Source: Luidia sarsii
Taxonomy: Eukaryota > Echinodermata > Asteroidea > Paxillosida > Luidiidae
Length of the DNA stretch: 64,000 nucleotides
Assembly: GCA_949987565.1 (NCBI GenBank)
Contig: OX465109.1
Location: 21,720,799 to 21,784,798 of the forward strand
Direction: 5' to 3'
Shown here: positions 40,825 through 55,088 of the stretch, one piece after another
Layout: each line of letters begins with the position of its first letter
Numbering within the stretch: position 1 is the first letter of the stretch
The notes under the pieces: generated by a model
Database searches by the model: none
What the model saw: the letters and a program-made list of their open reading frames with translations, nothing else
Told to the model about the DNA's origin: nothing
Translations under genes and position numbers: made by a program

Positions 40825-43800
40825 AAACATGACATGGCAGTAGAGTGACGTGTATCACAGTCAGGCTCATTGCGGTATTGAAACATGACATGGCAGGAGA
40901 GTGACTTGTATCACAGTCAGGCTCATTGCGGTATTGAAACATGACATGGCAGGAGAGTGACGTGTATCACAGTCAGGCGCATTGCGGTATTGAAACATGA
41001 CATGGCAGGAGAGTGACGTGTATCACAGTCAGGCTCATTGCGGTATTGAAATATGATATGGCAGGAGAGTGATGTTTATCACAGTCAGGCGCATTGCGGT
41101 ATTGAAACATGACATGGCAGGAAAGTGAAGTGTATCACAGTCAGGCACATTGCGGTATTGAAACATGACATGGCAGGAGAGTGACGTGTATCACAGTCAG
41201 GCTCATTGCGGTATTGAAACATGACATCGCAGGAGAGTGACGTGTAACACAGTCAGTCTCATTGCGGTATTGAAACGTGACATGGCAGGAGAGTGACGTG
41301 TATCACAGTCAGGCGCATTGCGGTATTGAAACATGACATCGCAGGAGAGTGACGTGTAACACAGTCAGGCTCATTGTGGTATTGAAACATGACATGGCAG
41401 GAGAGTGACGTGTATCACAGTCAGGCGCATTGCGGTATTGAAACATGACATGTCAGGAGAGTGACGTGTATCACAGTCAGGCTCATTGCGGTATTGAAAC
41501 ATGATATGGCAGGAGAGTGATGTTTATCACAGTCAAGCGCAATGCGGTATTGAAACATGACATGGCAGGAGAGTGACGTGTATCACAGTCAGGCGCATTG
41601 TGGTATTGAAACATGACATGGCAGGAGAGTTACGTGTATCACAGTCAGGCGCATTGCGGTATTGAAACATGACATGGCAGGAGAGTGACTTGTATCACAG
41701 TCAGGCTCATTGCGGTATTGAAACATGACATGGCAGGAGAGTGACGTGTATCACAGTCAGGCTCATTGCGGTTTTGAAACATGACATGGCAGGAGAGTGA
41801 CGTGTATCACAGTCAGGCTCATTGCGGTATTGAAACATGACATGGCAGGAGAGTGACGTGTATCACAGTCAGGCTCATTGCGGTATTGAAACATGACATG
41901 GCAGGAGAGTGACATGTATCACAGTCAGGCGCATTGCGGTATTGAAACATGACATGGCAGGAAAGTGAAGTGTATCACAGTCAGGCACATTGCGGTATTG
42001 AAACATGACATGGCAGGAGAGTGACGTGTATCACAGTCAGGCTCATTGCGGTATTGAAACATGACATCGCAGGAGAGTGACGTGTAACACAGTCAGTCTC
42101 ATTGCGGCATTGAAACGTGACATGGCAGGAGAGTGACGTGTATCACAGTCAGGCGCATTGCGGTATTGAAACATGACATCGCAGGAGAGTGACGTGTAAC
42201 ACAGTCAGGCTCATTGTGGTATTGAAACATGACATGGCAGGAGAGTGACGTGTATCACAGTCAGGCGCATTGCGGTATTGAAACATGACATGTCAGGAGA
42301 GTGACGTGTATCACAGTCAGGCTCATTGCGGTATTGAAACATGATATGGCAGGAGAGTGATGTTTATCACAGTCAAGCGCAATGCGGTATTGAAACATGA
42401 CATGGCAGGAGAGTGACGTGTATCACAGTCAGGCGCATTGTGGTATTGAAACATGACATGGCAGGAGAGTTACGTGTATCACAGTCAGGCGCATTGCGGT
42501 ATTGAAACATGACATGGCAGGAGAGTGACTTGTATCACAGTCAGGCTCATTGCGGTATTGAAACATGACATGGCAGGAGAGTGACGTGTATCACAGTCAG
42601 GCTCATTGCGGTTTTGAAACATGACATGGCAGGAGAGTGACGTGTATCACAGTCAGGCTCATTGCGGTATTGAAACATGACATGGCAGGAGAGTGACGTG
42701 TATCACAGTCAGGCTCATTGCGGTATTGAAACATGACATGGCAGGAGAGTGACATGTATCACAGTCAGGCGCATTGCGGTATTGAATCATGACATGGCAG
42801 GAGAGTGACGTGTATCACAGTCAGGCCCATTTCGGTATTGAAACATGACATGGCAGGAGAGTGACATGTATGACAGTCAGGCTCATTGTGGTATTGAAAC
42901 ATGACATGGCAGGAGAGTGACGTGTATCACAGTCAGGCTCATTGTGGTATTGAAATATGACATGGCAGGAGAGTGACGTGTTTCACAGTCAGGCGCATTG
43001 TGGTATTGAAACATGACATGGCAGGAGAGTGACTTGTATCACAGTCAGGCTCATTGCGGTATTGAAACATGACATGGCAGGAGAGTGACGTGTATCACAG
43101 TCAGGCGCATTGCGGTATTAAAACATGACATGGCAGTAGAGTGACGTGTATCACAGTCAGGCTCATTGTGGTATTGAAATATGATATGGCAGGAGAGTGA
43201 TGTTTATCACAGTCAGGCGCATTGCGGTATTGAAACATGACATGGCAGGAAAGTGAAGTGTATCACAGTCAGTCTCATTGCGGTATTGAAACATGACATG
43301 GCAGGAGAGTGACGTGTATCACAGTCAGGCACATTGCGGTATTGAAACATGACATGGCAGGAGAGTGACGTGTATCACAGTCAGGCTCATTGCGGTATTG
43401 AAACATGACATCGCAGGAGAGTGACGTGTAACACAGTCAGTCTCATTGCGGTATTGAAACGTGACATGGCAGGAGAGTGACGTGTATCACAGTCAGGCAC
43501 ATTGCGGTATTGAAACATGACATGGGAGGAGAGTGACGTGTATCACAGTCAGGCTCATTGCGGTATTGAAACATGACATCGCAGGAGAGTGACGTGTAAC
43601 ACAGTCAGTCTCATTGCGGTATTGAAACGTGACATGGCAGGAGAGTGACGTGTATCACAGTCAGGCGCATTGCGGTATTGAAACATGACATCGCAGGAGA
43701 GTGACGTGTAACACAGTCAGGCTCATTGTGGTATTGAAACATGACATGGCAGGAGAGTGACGTGTATCACAGTCAGGCGCATTGCGGTATTGAAACATGA

Positions 43801-46800
43801 CATGTCAGGAGAGTGACGTGTATCACAGTCAGGCTCATTGCGGTATTGAAACATGACATGGCAGGAGAGTGATGTTTATCACAGTCAAGCGCAATGTGGT
43901 ATTGAAACATGACATGGCAGGAGAGTGACGTGTATCACAGTCAGGCTCATTGCGGTATTGAAACATGACATGGCAGGAGAGTGACTTGTATCACAGTCAG
44001 GCTCATTGCGGTATTGAAACATGACATGGCAGTAGAGTGACGTGTATCACAGTCAGGCTCATTGCGGTATTGAAACATGACATGGCAGGAGAGTGACTTG
44101 TATCACAGTCAGGCTCATTGCGGTATTGAAACATGACATGGCAGGAGAGTGACGTGTATCACAGTCAGGCGCATTGCGGTATTGAAACATGACATGGCAG
44201 GAGAGTGACGTGTATCACAGTCAGGCTCATTGCGGTATTGAAATATGATATGGCAGGAGAGTGATGTTTATCACAGTCAGGCTCATTGCGGTATTGAAAC
44301 ATGACATGGCAGGAAAGTGAAGTGTATCACAGTCAGGCACATTGCGGTATTGAAACATGACATGGCAGGAGAGTGACGTGTATCACAGTCAGGCTCATTG
44401 CGGTATTGAAACATGACATCGCAGGAGAGTGACGTGTAACACAGTCAGTCTCATTGCGGTATTGAAACGTGACATGGCAGGAGAGTGACGTGTATCACAG
44501 TCAGGCGCATTGCGGTATTGAAACATGACATCGCAGGAGAGTGACGTGTAACACAGTCAGGCTCATTGTGGTATTGAAACATGACATGGCAGGAGAGTGA
44601 CGTGTATCACAGTCAGGCGCATTGCGGTATTGAAACATGACATGTCAGGAGAGTGACGTGTATCACAGTCAGGCTCATTGCGGTATTGAAACATGATATG
44701 GCAGGAGAGTGATGTTTATCACAGTCAAGCGCAATGCGGTATTGAAACATGACATGGCAGGAGAGTGACGTGTATCACAGTCAGGCGCATTGTGGTATTG
44801 AAACATGACATGGCAGGAGAGTTACGTGTATCACAGTCAGGCGCATTGCGGTATTGAAACATGACATGGCAGGAGAGTGACTTGTATCACAGTCAGGCTC
44901 ATTGCGGTATTGAAACATGACATGGCAGGAGAGTGACGTGTATCACAGTCAGGCTCATTGCCGTTTTGAAACATGACATGGCAGGAGAGTGACGTGTATC
45001 ACAGTCAGGCTCATTGCGGTATTGAAACATGACATGGCAGGAGAGTGACGTGTATCACAGTCAGGCTCATTGCGGTATTGAAACATGACATGGCAGGAGA
45101 GTGACATGTATCACAGTCAGGCGCATTGCGGTATTGAAACATGACATGGCAGGAAAGTGAAGTGTATCACAGTCAGGCACATTGCGGTATTGAAACATGA
45201 CATGGCAGGAGAGTGACGTGTATCACAGTCAGGCTCATTGCGGTATTGAAACATGACATCGCAGGAGAGTGACGTGTAACACAGTCAGTCTCATTGCGGC
45301 ATTGAAACGTGACATGGCAGGAGAGTGACGTGTATCACAGTCAGGCGCATTGCGGTATTGAAACATGACATCGCAGGAGAGTGACGTGTAACACAGTCAG
45401 GCTCATTGTGGTATTGAAACATGACATGGCAGGAGAGTGACGTGTATCACAGTCAGGCGCATTGCGGTATTGAAACATGACATGTCAGGAGAGTGACGTG
45501 TATCACAGTCAGGCTCATTGCGGTATTGAAACATGATATGGCAGGAGAGTGATGTTTATCACAGTCAAGCGCAATGCGGTATTGAAACATGACATGGCAG
45601 GAGAGTGACGTGTATCACAGTCAGGCGCATTGTGGTATTGAAACATGACATGGCAGGAGAGTTACGTGTATCACAGTCAGGCGCATTGCGGTATTGAAAC
45701 ATGACATGGCAGGAGAGTGACTTGTATCACAGTCAGGCTCATTGCGGTATTGAAACATGACATGGCAGGAGAGTGACGTGTATCACAGTCAGGCTCATTG
45801 CGGTTTTGAAACATGACATGGCAGGAGAGTGACGTGTATCACAGTCAGGCTCATTGCGGTATTGAAACATGACATGGCAGGAGAGTGACGTGTATCACAG
45901 TCAGGCTCATTGCGGTATTGAAACATGACATGGCAGGAGAGTGACATGTATCACAGTCAGGCGCATTGCGGTATTGAATCATGACATGGCAGGAGAGTGA
46001 CGTGTATCACAGTCAGGCCCATTTCGGTATTGAAACATGACATGGCAGGAGAGTGACATGTATGACAGTCAGGCTCATTGTGGTATTGAAACATGACATG
46101 GCAGGAGAGTGACGTGTATCACAGTCAGGCTCATTGTGGTATTGAAATATGACATGGCAGGAGAGTGACGTGTTTCACAGTCAGGCGCATTGTGGTATTG
46201 AAACATGACATGGCAGGAGAGTGACTTGTATCACAGTCAGGCTCATTGCGGTATTGAAACATGACATGGCAGGAGAGTGACGTGTATCACAGTCAGGCGC
46301 ATTGCGGTATTAAAACATGACATGGCAGTAGAGTGACGTGTATCACAGTCAGGCTCATTGTGGTATTGAAATATGATATGGCAGGAGAGTGATGTTTATC
46401 ACAGTCAGGCGCATTGCGGTATTGAAACATGACATGGCAGGAAAGTGAAGTGTATCACAGTCAGTCTCATTGCGGTATTGAAACATGACATGGCAGGAGA
46501 GTGACGTGTATCACAGTCAGGCACATTGCGGTATTGAAACATGACATGGCAGGAGAGTGACGTGTATCACAGTCAGGCTCATTGCGGTATTGAAACATGA
46601 CATCGCAGGAGAGTGACGTGTAACACAGTCAGTCTCATTGCGGTATTGAAACGTGACATGGCAGGAGAGTGACGTGTATCACAGTCAGGCACATTGCGGT
46701 ATTGAAACATGACATGGGAGGAGAGTGACGTGTATCACAGTCAGGCTCATTGCGGTATTGAAACATGACATCGCAGGAGAGTGACGTGTAACACAGTCAG

Positions 46801-47120
46801 TCTCATTGCGGTATTGAAACGTGACATGGCAGGAGAGTGACGTGTATCACAGTCAGGCGCATTGCGGTATTGAAACATGACATCGCAGGAGAGTGACGTG
46901 TAACACAGTCAGGCTCATTGTGGTATTGAAACATGACATGGCAGGAGAGTGACGTGTATCACAGTCAGGCGCATTGCGGTATTGAAACATGACATGTCAG
47001 GAGAGTGACGTGTATCACAGTCAGGCTCATTGCGGTATTGAAACATGACATGGCAGGAGAGTGATGTTTATCACAGTCAAGCGCAATGTGGTATTGAAAC
47101 ATGACATGGCAGGAGAGTGA
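40825..47120. repeat. 3,192-bp (57-monomer) tandem duplication with a nested 840-bp repeat
   Basis: Copies at about 40,825-44,016 and 44,017-47,120. Private variants recur 3,192 bp apart: the C in GCGGCATTG at 42,108 and 45,300, and CATGGGAGG at 43,521 and 46,713. Within each copy a 15-monomer (840-bp) segment is duplicated; the stretch beginning at 41,221 matches 42,061 apart from one base, and 44,401 matches 45,241 in the same way. Confidence 0.87.
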
Positions 47121-48515
47121 CGTGTATCACAGTCAGGCGCATTGCGGTATTGAAACATGACATGGCAGGAGAGTGACGTGTATCACAGTCAGGCGCATTG
47201 TGGTATTGAAACATGACATGGCAGGAGAGTGACGTGTATCACAGTCAGGCTCATTGCGGTATTGAAACATGACATGGCAGGAGAGTGACGTGTATCACAG
47301 TCAGGCGCATTGTGGTATTGAAACATGACATGGCAGGAGAGTGACGTGTATCACAGTCATGCTCATTGCGGTATTGAAACATGACATGGCAGGAGAGTGA
47401 CGTGTATCACAGTCAGGCGCATTGTGGTATTGAAACATGACATGGCAGGAGAGTGACGTGTATCACAGTCAGGCTCATTGCGGTATTGAAACATGACATG
47501 GCAGGAGAGTGACATGTATGACAGTCAGGCTCATTGCGGTATTGAAACATGACATGGCAGGAGAGGGACGTGTATCACAGTCAGGCGCATTGCGGTATTG
47601 AAACATGACATGGCAGGAGAGTGACGTGTATCACAGTCAGGCGCATTGCGGTATTGAAACATGACATGGCAGGAGAGTGACGTGTATCACAGTCAGGCTC
47701 ATTGCGGTATTGAAACATGACATGGCAGGAGAGTGACGTGTATCACAGTCAGGCTCATTGCGGTATTGAAACATGACATGGCAGGAGAGTGACGTGTATC
47801 ACAGTCAGGCGCATTGTGGTATTGAAACATGACATGGCAGGAGAGTGACGTGTATCACAGTCAGGCTCATTGCGGTATTGAAACATGACATGGCAGGAGA
47901 GTGACGTGTATCACAGTCAGGCGCATTGTGGTATTGAAACATGACATGGCAGGAGAGTGATGTTTATCACAGTCAAGCGCAATGTGGTATTGAAACATGA
48001 CATGGCAGGAGAGTGACGTGTATCACAGTCAGGCGCATTGCGGTATTGAAACATGACATGGCAGGAGAGTGACGTGTATCACAGTCAGGCGCATTGTGGT
48101 ATTGAAACATGACATGGCAGGAGAGTGACGTGTATCACAGTCAGGCTCATTGCGGTATTGAAACATGACATGGCAGGAGAGTGACGTGTATCACAGTCAG
48201 GCGCATTGTGGTATTGAAACATGACATGGCAGGAGAGTGACGTGTATCACAGTCATGCTCATTGCGGTATTGAAACATGACATGGCAGGAGAGTGACGTG
48301 TATCACAGTCAGGCGCATTGTGGTATTGAAACATGACATGGCAGGAGAGTGACGTGTATCACAGTCAGGCTCATTGCGGTATTGAAACATGACATGGCAG
48401 GAGAGTGACATGTATGACAGTCAGGCTCATTGCGGTATTGAAACATGACATGGCAGGAGAGTGACGTGTATCACAGTCAGGCGCATTGCGGTATTGAAAC
48501 ATGACATGGCAGGAG
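47060..48515. repeat. 896-bp (16-monomer) duplication rich in alternating dimers
   Basis: The segment starting near 47,060 is repeated 896 bp later: TGTTTATCAC at 47,065 and 47,961, and the CAGTCATGCTC variant near 47,351 and 48,247. Several stretches alternate two monomer types, GCGCATTGTGG and GCTCATTGCGG, giving a local 112-bp dimer period (for example 47,193, 47,249, 47,305 and 47,417). Confidence 0.8.
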
Positions 48516-50233
48516 AGTGACATGTATCACAGTCAGGCTCATTGCGGTATTGAAACATGACATGGCAGGAGAGTGACGTGTATCACAGTCAGGCACATTG
48601 CGGTATTAAAACATGACATGGCAGTAGAGTGACGTGTATCACAGTCAGGCTCATTGTGGTATTGAAATATGATATGGCAGGAGAGTGATGTTTATCACAG
48701 TCAGGCGCATTGCGGTATTGAAACATGACATGGCAGGAAAGTGAAGTGTATCACAGTCAGTCTCATTGCGGTATTGAAACATGACATGGCAGGAGAGTGA
48801 CGTGAATCACAGTCAGGCTCATTGCGGTATTGAAACATGACATCGCAGGAGAGTGACGTGTAACACAGTCAGTCTCATTGCGGTATTGAAACGTGACATG
48901 GCAGGAGAGTGACGTGTATCACAGTCAGGCGCATTGCGGTATTGAAACATGACATCGCAGGAGAGTGACGTGTAACACAGTCAGGCTCATTGTGGTATTG
49001 AAACATGACATGGCAGGAGAGTGACGTGTATCACAGTCAGGCTCATTGCGGTATTGAAACATGATATGGCAGGAGAGTGATATTTATCACAGTCAAGCGC
49101 AATGCGGTATTGAAACATGACATGGCAGGAGAGTGACGTGTATCACAGTCAGGCGCATTGTGGTATTGAAACATGACATGGCAGGAGAGTTACGTGTATC
49201 ACAGTCAGGCGCATTGCGGTATTGAAACATGACGTGGCAGGAGAGAGACGTGTATCGCAGCCAGGCGCATTGTGGTATTGAAACATGACATGACAGGAGA
49301 GTGACGTGTATCACAGTCAGGCTCATTGCGGTATTGAAACATGACATGGCAGGAGAGTGACATGTATGACAGTCAGGCTCATTGCGGTATTGAAACATGA
49401 CATGGCAGGAGAGTGACGTGTATCACAGTCAGGCGCATTGCGGTATTGAAACATGACATGGCAGGAGAGTGACATGTATCACAGTCAGGCTCATTGCGGT
49501 ATTGAAACATGACATGGCAGGAGAGTGACATGTATGACAGTCAGGCTCATTGCGGTATTGAAACATGACATGGCAGGAGAGTGACGTGTATCACAGTCAG
49601 GCGCATTGCGGTATTGAAACATGACATGGCAGGAGAGTGACATGTATCACAGTCAGGCTCATTGTGGTATTGAAACATGACATGGCAGGAGAGTGACGTG
49701 TATCACAGTCAGGCTCATTGCGGTATTGAAACATGACATGGCAGGAGAGTGACGTGTATCACAGTCAGGCGCATTGCGGTATTGAAACATGACATGGCAG
49801 GAGAGTGACGTGTATCACACTCAGGCGCATTGCGGTATTGAAACATGATATGGCAGTAGAGTGACGTGTATCACACTCAGGCGCATTGCGGTATTGAAAC
49901 ATGACATGGCAGGAGAGTGACGTGTATCGCAGCCAGGCTCATTGCGATATTGAAACATGACATGGCAGGAGTGAGACGTGTATCACAGTCAGGCTTATTG
50001 CGGTATTGAAACATGACATGGCAGGAGAGTGACGTGTATCACACTCAGGCGCATTGCGGTATTGAAACATGATATGGCAGTAGAGTGACGTGTATCACAG
50101 TCAGGCACATTGCGGTATTGAAACATGACATGGCAGGAGAGTGACGTGTATCACACTCAGGCGCATTGCGGTATTGAATCTTGACATGGCAAGAGAGTGA
50201 CGTGTATCACACTCAGGCGCATTGTGGTATTGA

Positions 50234-50513
50234 AACATGACATGGCAGGAGAGTGACGTGTATCACAGTCAGGCACATTGCGGTATTGAAACATGACATG
50301 GCAGGAGAGTGACGTGTATCACAGTCAGGCACATTGCGGTATTGAAACATGACATGGCAGGAGAGTGACGTGTATCACAGTCAGGCACATTGCGGTATTG
50401 AAACATGACATGGCAGGAGAGTGACGTGTATCACAGTCAGGCACATTGCGGTATTGAAACATGACATGGCAGGAGAGTGACGTGTATCACAGTCAGGCAC
50501 ATTGCGGTATTGA
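50234..50513. repeat. Five consecutive identical monomers
   Basis: Monomers starting at 50,234, 50,290, 50,346, 50,402 and 50,458 are identical and all carry the GGCACATTGCGG variant. Most neighbouring monomers in the array differ, so this is a local single-monomer expansion in the otherwise diverse right-hand domain. Confidence 0.85.
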
Positions 50514-51839
50514 AACATGACATGGCAGGAGAGTGACATGTATCACAGTCAGGCGCATTGCGGTATTGAAACATGACATGGCAGGAGAGTGACGTCTATC
50601 ACACTCAGGCGCAATGCGGTATTGAAACATGACGTGGCAGGAGAGAGACGTGTATCACAGTCAGGCGCATTGCGGTATTGAAACATGATATGGCAGGAGA
50701 GTGACGTGTATCACAGTCAGGCACATTGCGGTATTGAAACATGACATGGCAGGAGAGTGACGTCTATCACACTCAGGCGCAATGCGGTATTGAAACATGA
50801 CGTGGCAGGAGAGAGACGTGTATCACAGTCAGGCGCATTGCGGTATTGAAACATGACATGGCAGTAGAGTGACGTGTATCACAGTCAGGCGCATTGCGGT
50901 ATTGAAACATGACATGGCAGGAGAGTGACGTGTATGACAGTCAGGCTCATTGTGGTATTGAAACATGATATGGCAGGAGAGTGACGTGTATCACAGTCAG
51001 GCGCATTGTGGTATTGAAACATGACATGGCAGGAGATAGACGTGTATCACAGTCAGGCTCTTTGCGGTATTGAAACATGACATGGCAGGAGATAGACGTG
51101 TATCACAGTCAGGCGCATTGCGGTATTGAAACATGACATGGCAGGAGATAGACGTGTATCACAGTCAGGCGCATTGCGGTATTGAAACATGACATGGCTG
51201 GACAGTGACGTGTATCACATTCAGGCGCATTGTGGTATTGAAACATGACATGGCTGGACAGTGACGTGTATCACATTCAGGCGCATTGTGGTATTGAAAC
51301 ATGATGTGGCAGGAGAGTGATGTGTATCACAGTCAGGCGCATTGCGGTATTGAAACATGACATGGCAGAAGAGTGACGTGTATCACAGTCAGGCGCAATG
51401 TGGTATTGAAACAAGACATGGCAGGAGAGTGATGTGTATCACAGTCAGGCGCATTGCGGTATTGAATCATGACATGGCAGGAGAGTGACGTGTATCACAG
51501 TCTGGCTCATTGCGGTATTGAAACATGACATGGCAGGAGAGTGACGTGTATCACAGTCAAGCACTTTGCGATATTGAAACATGATATGGTAGGAGAGTGA
51601 CGTGTATTACAGTCAGGCTCATTGTGGTATTGAAACATGATATGGCAGGAGAGTGATGTGTATCACAGTCAGGCGCATTGTGGTATTGACACATGACATG
51701 GCAGGAGAGTGACATGTATCACAGTCAGGCACTTTGCGGTATTGAAACTCGACATGGCAGGAGAGAGACGTGTATCACAGTCAGGCGCATTGCGGTATTG
51801 AATCATGACATGGCAGTAGAGTGACGTGTATCACAGTCA

Positions 51840-54800
51840 GACGCATTGCGGTATTTAAACATGTCATGGTAGGAGAGTGACGTGTATTACAGTCAGGCTC
51901 ATTGCGGTATTGAAACATGACATGGCAGGAGAGTGACATGTATCACAGTCAGGCGCATTGCGGTATTGAAACATGACATTGCAGGAGAGTGACATGTATC
52001 ACAGTCAGGCGCATTGCGGTAATGAAACATGACATGGCAGGAGAGTGACTTGTATCACAGTCAGGCACATCTTGGTATTGAAACATGACATTGCAAGAGA
52101 GTGACGTGTATCACAGTCAGGCACATTGCGGTATTGAAACATGACATGGCAGGAGAGTGACGTGTATCACAGTCATGCTCATTGTGGTATTGAAACATGA
52201 CATGGCAGGAGAGTGACGTGTATCACAGTCAGGCACATTGCGGTATTGAAACATGACATGGCAGGAGAGTGACGTGTATCACAGTCATGCTCATTGTGGT
52301 ATTGAAACATGACATGGCAGGAGAGTGACGTGTATCATAGTCAGGCGCATTTCGGTATTGAAACATGACATGGCAGGAGAGTGACGTGTTTCACAGTCAG
52401 ACGCATTGCGGTATTGAAACATGACATTGCAGGAGAGTGATGTGTATCATAGTCAGGTGCATTGCGGTATTGAAACATGACATGGCAGGAGAGTGACGTG
52501 TATCCCAGTCAGGCTCATTGCGGTATTGAAACATGACATGGCAGGAGAGTAACGTGTATCACAGTCAGGCGCATTGCGGTATTGAAACATGACATGGCAG
52601 GAGAGTGACGTGTATCACAGTCAGGTGCATTGCGGTATTGAAACATGACATGGCAGGAGAGTGACGTGTATCACAGTCAGGCGCATTGCGGTATTGAAAC
52701 ATGACATGGCAGGAGAGTGACATGTATCACAGTCAGGCACAATGCGGTATTGAAACATGACATGGAAGGAGAGAGACGTGTATCCCAGTCAGGCGCATTG
52801 CTGTATTGAAACATGACATGGCAGGAGAGTGACGTGTATCCCAGTCAGGCGCATTGCTGTATTGAAACATGACATGGCAGGAGAGTGACGTGTATCACAG
52901 TCAGGCTAATTGCGGTATTGAAACATGACATGGCAGGAGAGTGATGTGTATCCCAGTCAGGCGCATTGCAGTATTGAAACATGACATGGCAGGCGAGTGA
53001 CGTGTATCACAGTCAGGCTCATTGCGGTTTTGAAACATGACATTGCAGGAGAGGGACGTGTATCACTGTCAGGCACATTGCGGTATTGAAACATGACATG
53101 GCAGGAGAGTGACGTGTATCACAGTCAGGCGCATTGCGGTATTGAAACATAACATGGCAGGAGAGTGACGTCTATCACAGTCAGGCGCATTGCGGTATTG
53201 AAACATGACATGGCAGGAGAGTGACGTGTATCACAGTTAGGTGCATTGCGGTATTGAAACATGACATGGCAGGAGAGTGACGTGTATCACAGTCAGGCGC
53301 ATTACTGTATTGAAACATGACATGGCAGGTGAGTGACGTGTATCACAGTCAGGCACATTGCGGTATTGAAACATGACATGGCAGGAGAGTGACGTGTATC
53401 ACAGTCAGGCGCATTACTGTATTGTAACATGACATGGCAGGCGAGTGACGTGTATCACAGTCAGGCACATTGCGGTATTGAAACTTGACATTGCAGGAGA
53501 GGGACGTGTATCACAGTCAGGCGCATTGCGGTATTTAAACATGTCATGGTAGGAGAGTGACGTGTATTACAGTCAGGCTCATTGCGGTATTGAAACATGA
53601 CATGGCAGGAGAGTGACATGTATCACAGTCAGGCGCATTGCGGTATTGAAACATGACATTGCAGGAGAGTGACATGTATCACAGTCAGGCGCATTGCGGT
53701 AATGAAACATGACATGGCAGGAGAGTGACTTGTATCACAGTCAGGCACATCTTGGTATTGAAACATGACATTGCAGGAGAGTGACGTGTATCACAGTCAG
53801 GCACATTGCGGTATTGAAACATGACATGGCAGGAGAGTGACGTGTATCACAGTCATGCTCATTGTGGTATTGAAACATGACATGGCAGGAGAGTGACGTG
53901 TATCATAGTCAGGCGCATTTCGGTATTGAAACATGACATGGCAGGAGAGTGACGTGTATCACAGTCAGACGCATTGCGGTATTGAAACATGACATTGCAG
54001 GAGAGTGATGTGTATCATAGTCAGGTGCATTGCGGTATTGAAACATGACATGGCAGGAGAGTGACGTGTATCCCAGTCAGGCTCATTGCGGTATTGAAAC
54101 ATGATATGGCAGGAGAGTAACGTGTATCACAGTCAGGCGCATTGCGGTATTGAAACATGACATGGCAGGAGAGTGACGTGTATCACAGTCAGGTGCATTG
54201 CGGTATTGAAACATGACATGGCAGGAGAGTGACGTGTATCACAGTCAGGCGCATTGCGGTATTGAAACATGACATGGCAGGAGAGTGACATATATCACAG
54301 TCAGGCACAATGCGGTATTGAAACATGACATGGAAGGAGAGAGACGTGTATCCCAGTCAGGCGCATTGCTGTATTGAAACATGACATGGCAGGAGAGTGA
54401 CGTGTATCCCAGTCAGGCGCATTGCTGTATTGAAACATGACATGGCAGGAGAGTGACGTGTATCACAGTCAGGCTAATTGCGGTATTGAAACATGACATG
54501 GCAGGAGAGTGATGTGTATCCCAGTCAGGCGCATTGCAGTATTGAAACATGACATGGCAGGCGATTGACGTGTATCACAGTCAGGCTCATTGCGGTTTTG
54601 AAACATGACATTGCAGGAGAGGGACGTGTATCACTGTCAGGCACATTGCGGTATTGAAACATGACATGGCAGGAGAGTGACGTGTATCACAGTCAGGCGC
54701 ATTGCGGTATTGAAACATAACATGGCAGGAGAGTGACGTCTATCACAGTCAGGCGCATTGCGGTATTGAAACATGACATGGCAGGAGAGTGACGTGTATC

Positions 54801-55088
54801 ACAGTTAGGTGCATTGCGGTATTGAAACATGACATGGCAGGAGAGTGACGTGTATCGCAGTCAGGCGCATTACTGTATTGAAACATGACATGGCAGGTGA
54901 GTGACGTGTATCACAGTCAGGCACATTGCGGTATTGAAACATGACATGGCAGGAGAGTGACGTGTATCACAGTCAGGCGCATTACTGTATTGTAACATGA
55001 CATGGCAGGCGAGTGACGTGTATCACAGTCAGGCACATTGCGGTATTGAAACTTGACATTGCAGGAGAGGGACGTGTATCACTGTCAG
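51840..55088. repeat. 1,680-bp (30-monomer) duplication, second copy 1,568 bp
   Basis: Copies at about 51,840-53,520 and 53,521-55,088. ATGTCATGGT at 51,861 and 53,541 and CTTGGTATTG at 52,071 and 53,751 are 1,680 bp apart. Past about 52,150 the first copy carries two extra monomers (repeated CAGTCATGCTC type), after which the offset is 1,568 bp (ATTACTGT at 53,413 and 54,981). More substitutions separate these copies than separate the interior duplications. Confidence 0.85.

Noticed and set aside
1666..49398. Repeated 64- to 101-codon minus-strand open frames inside the satellite (for example 1,666-1,965, 29,941-30,228, 40,357-40,662 and 49,093-49,398)
   Set aside because: Because 56 is not a multiple of 3, a frame must be open in all three phases of the monomer. 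The consensus minus strand has two TGA codons in one phase, and the longer frames occur only where variants such as CGCAGCCAGG remove them. Translations merely repeat the satellite with a 56-residue period and start and stop arbitrarily.
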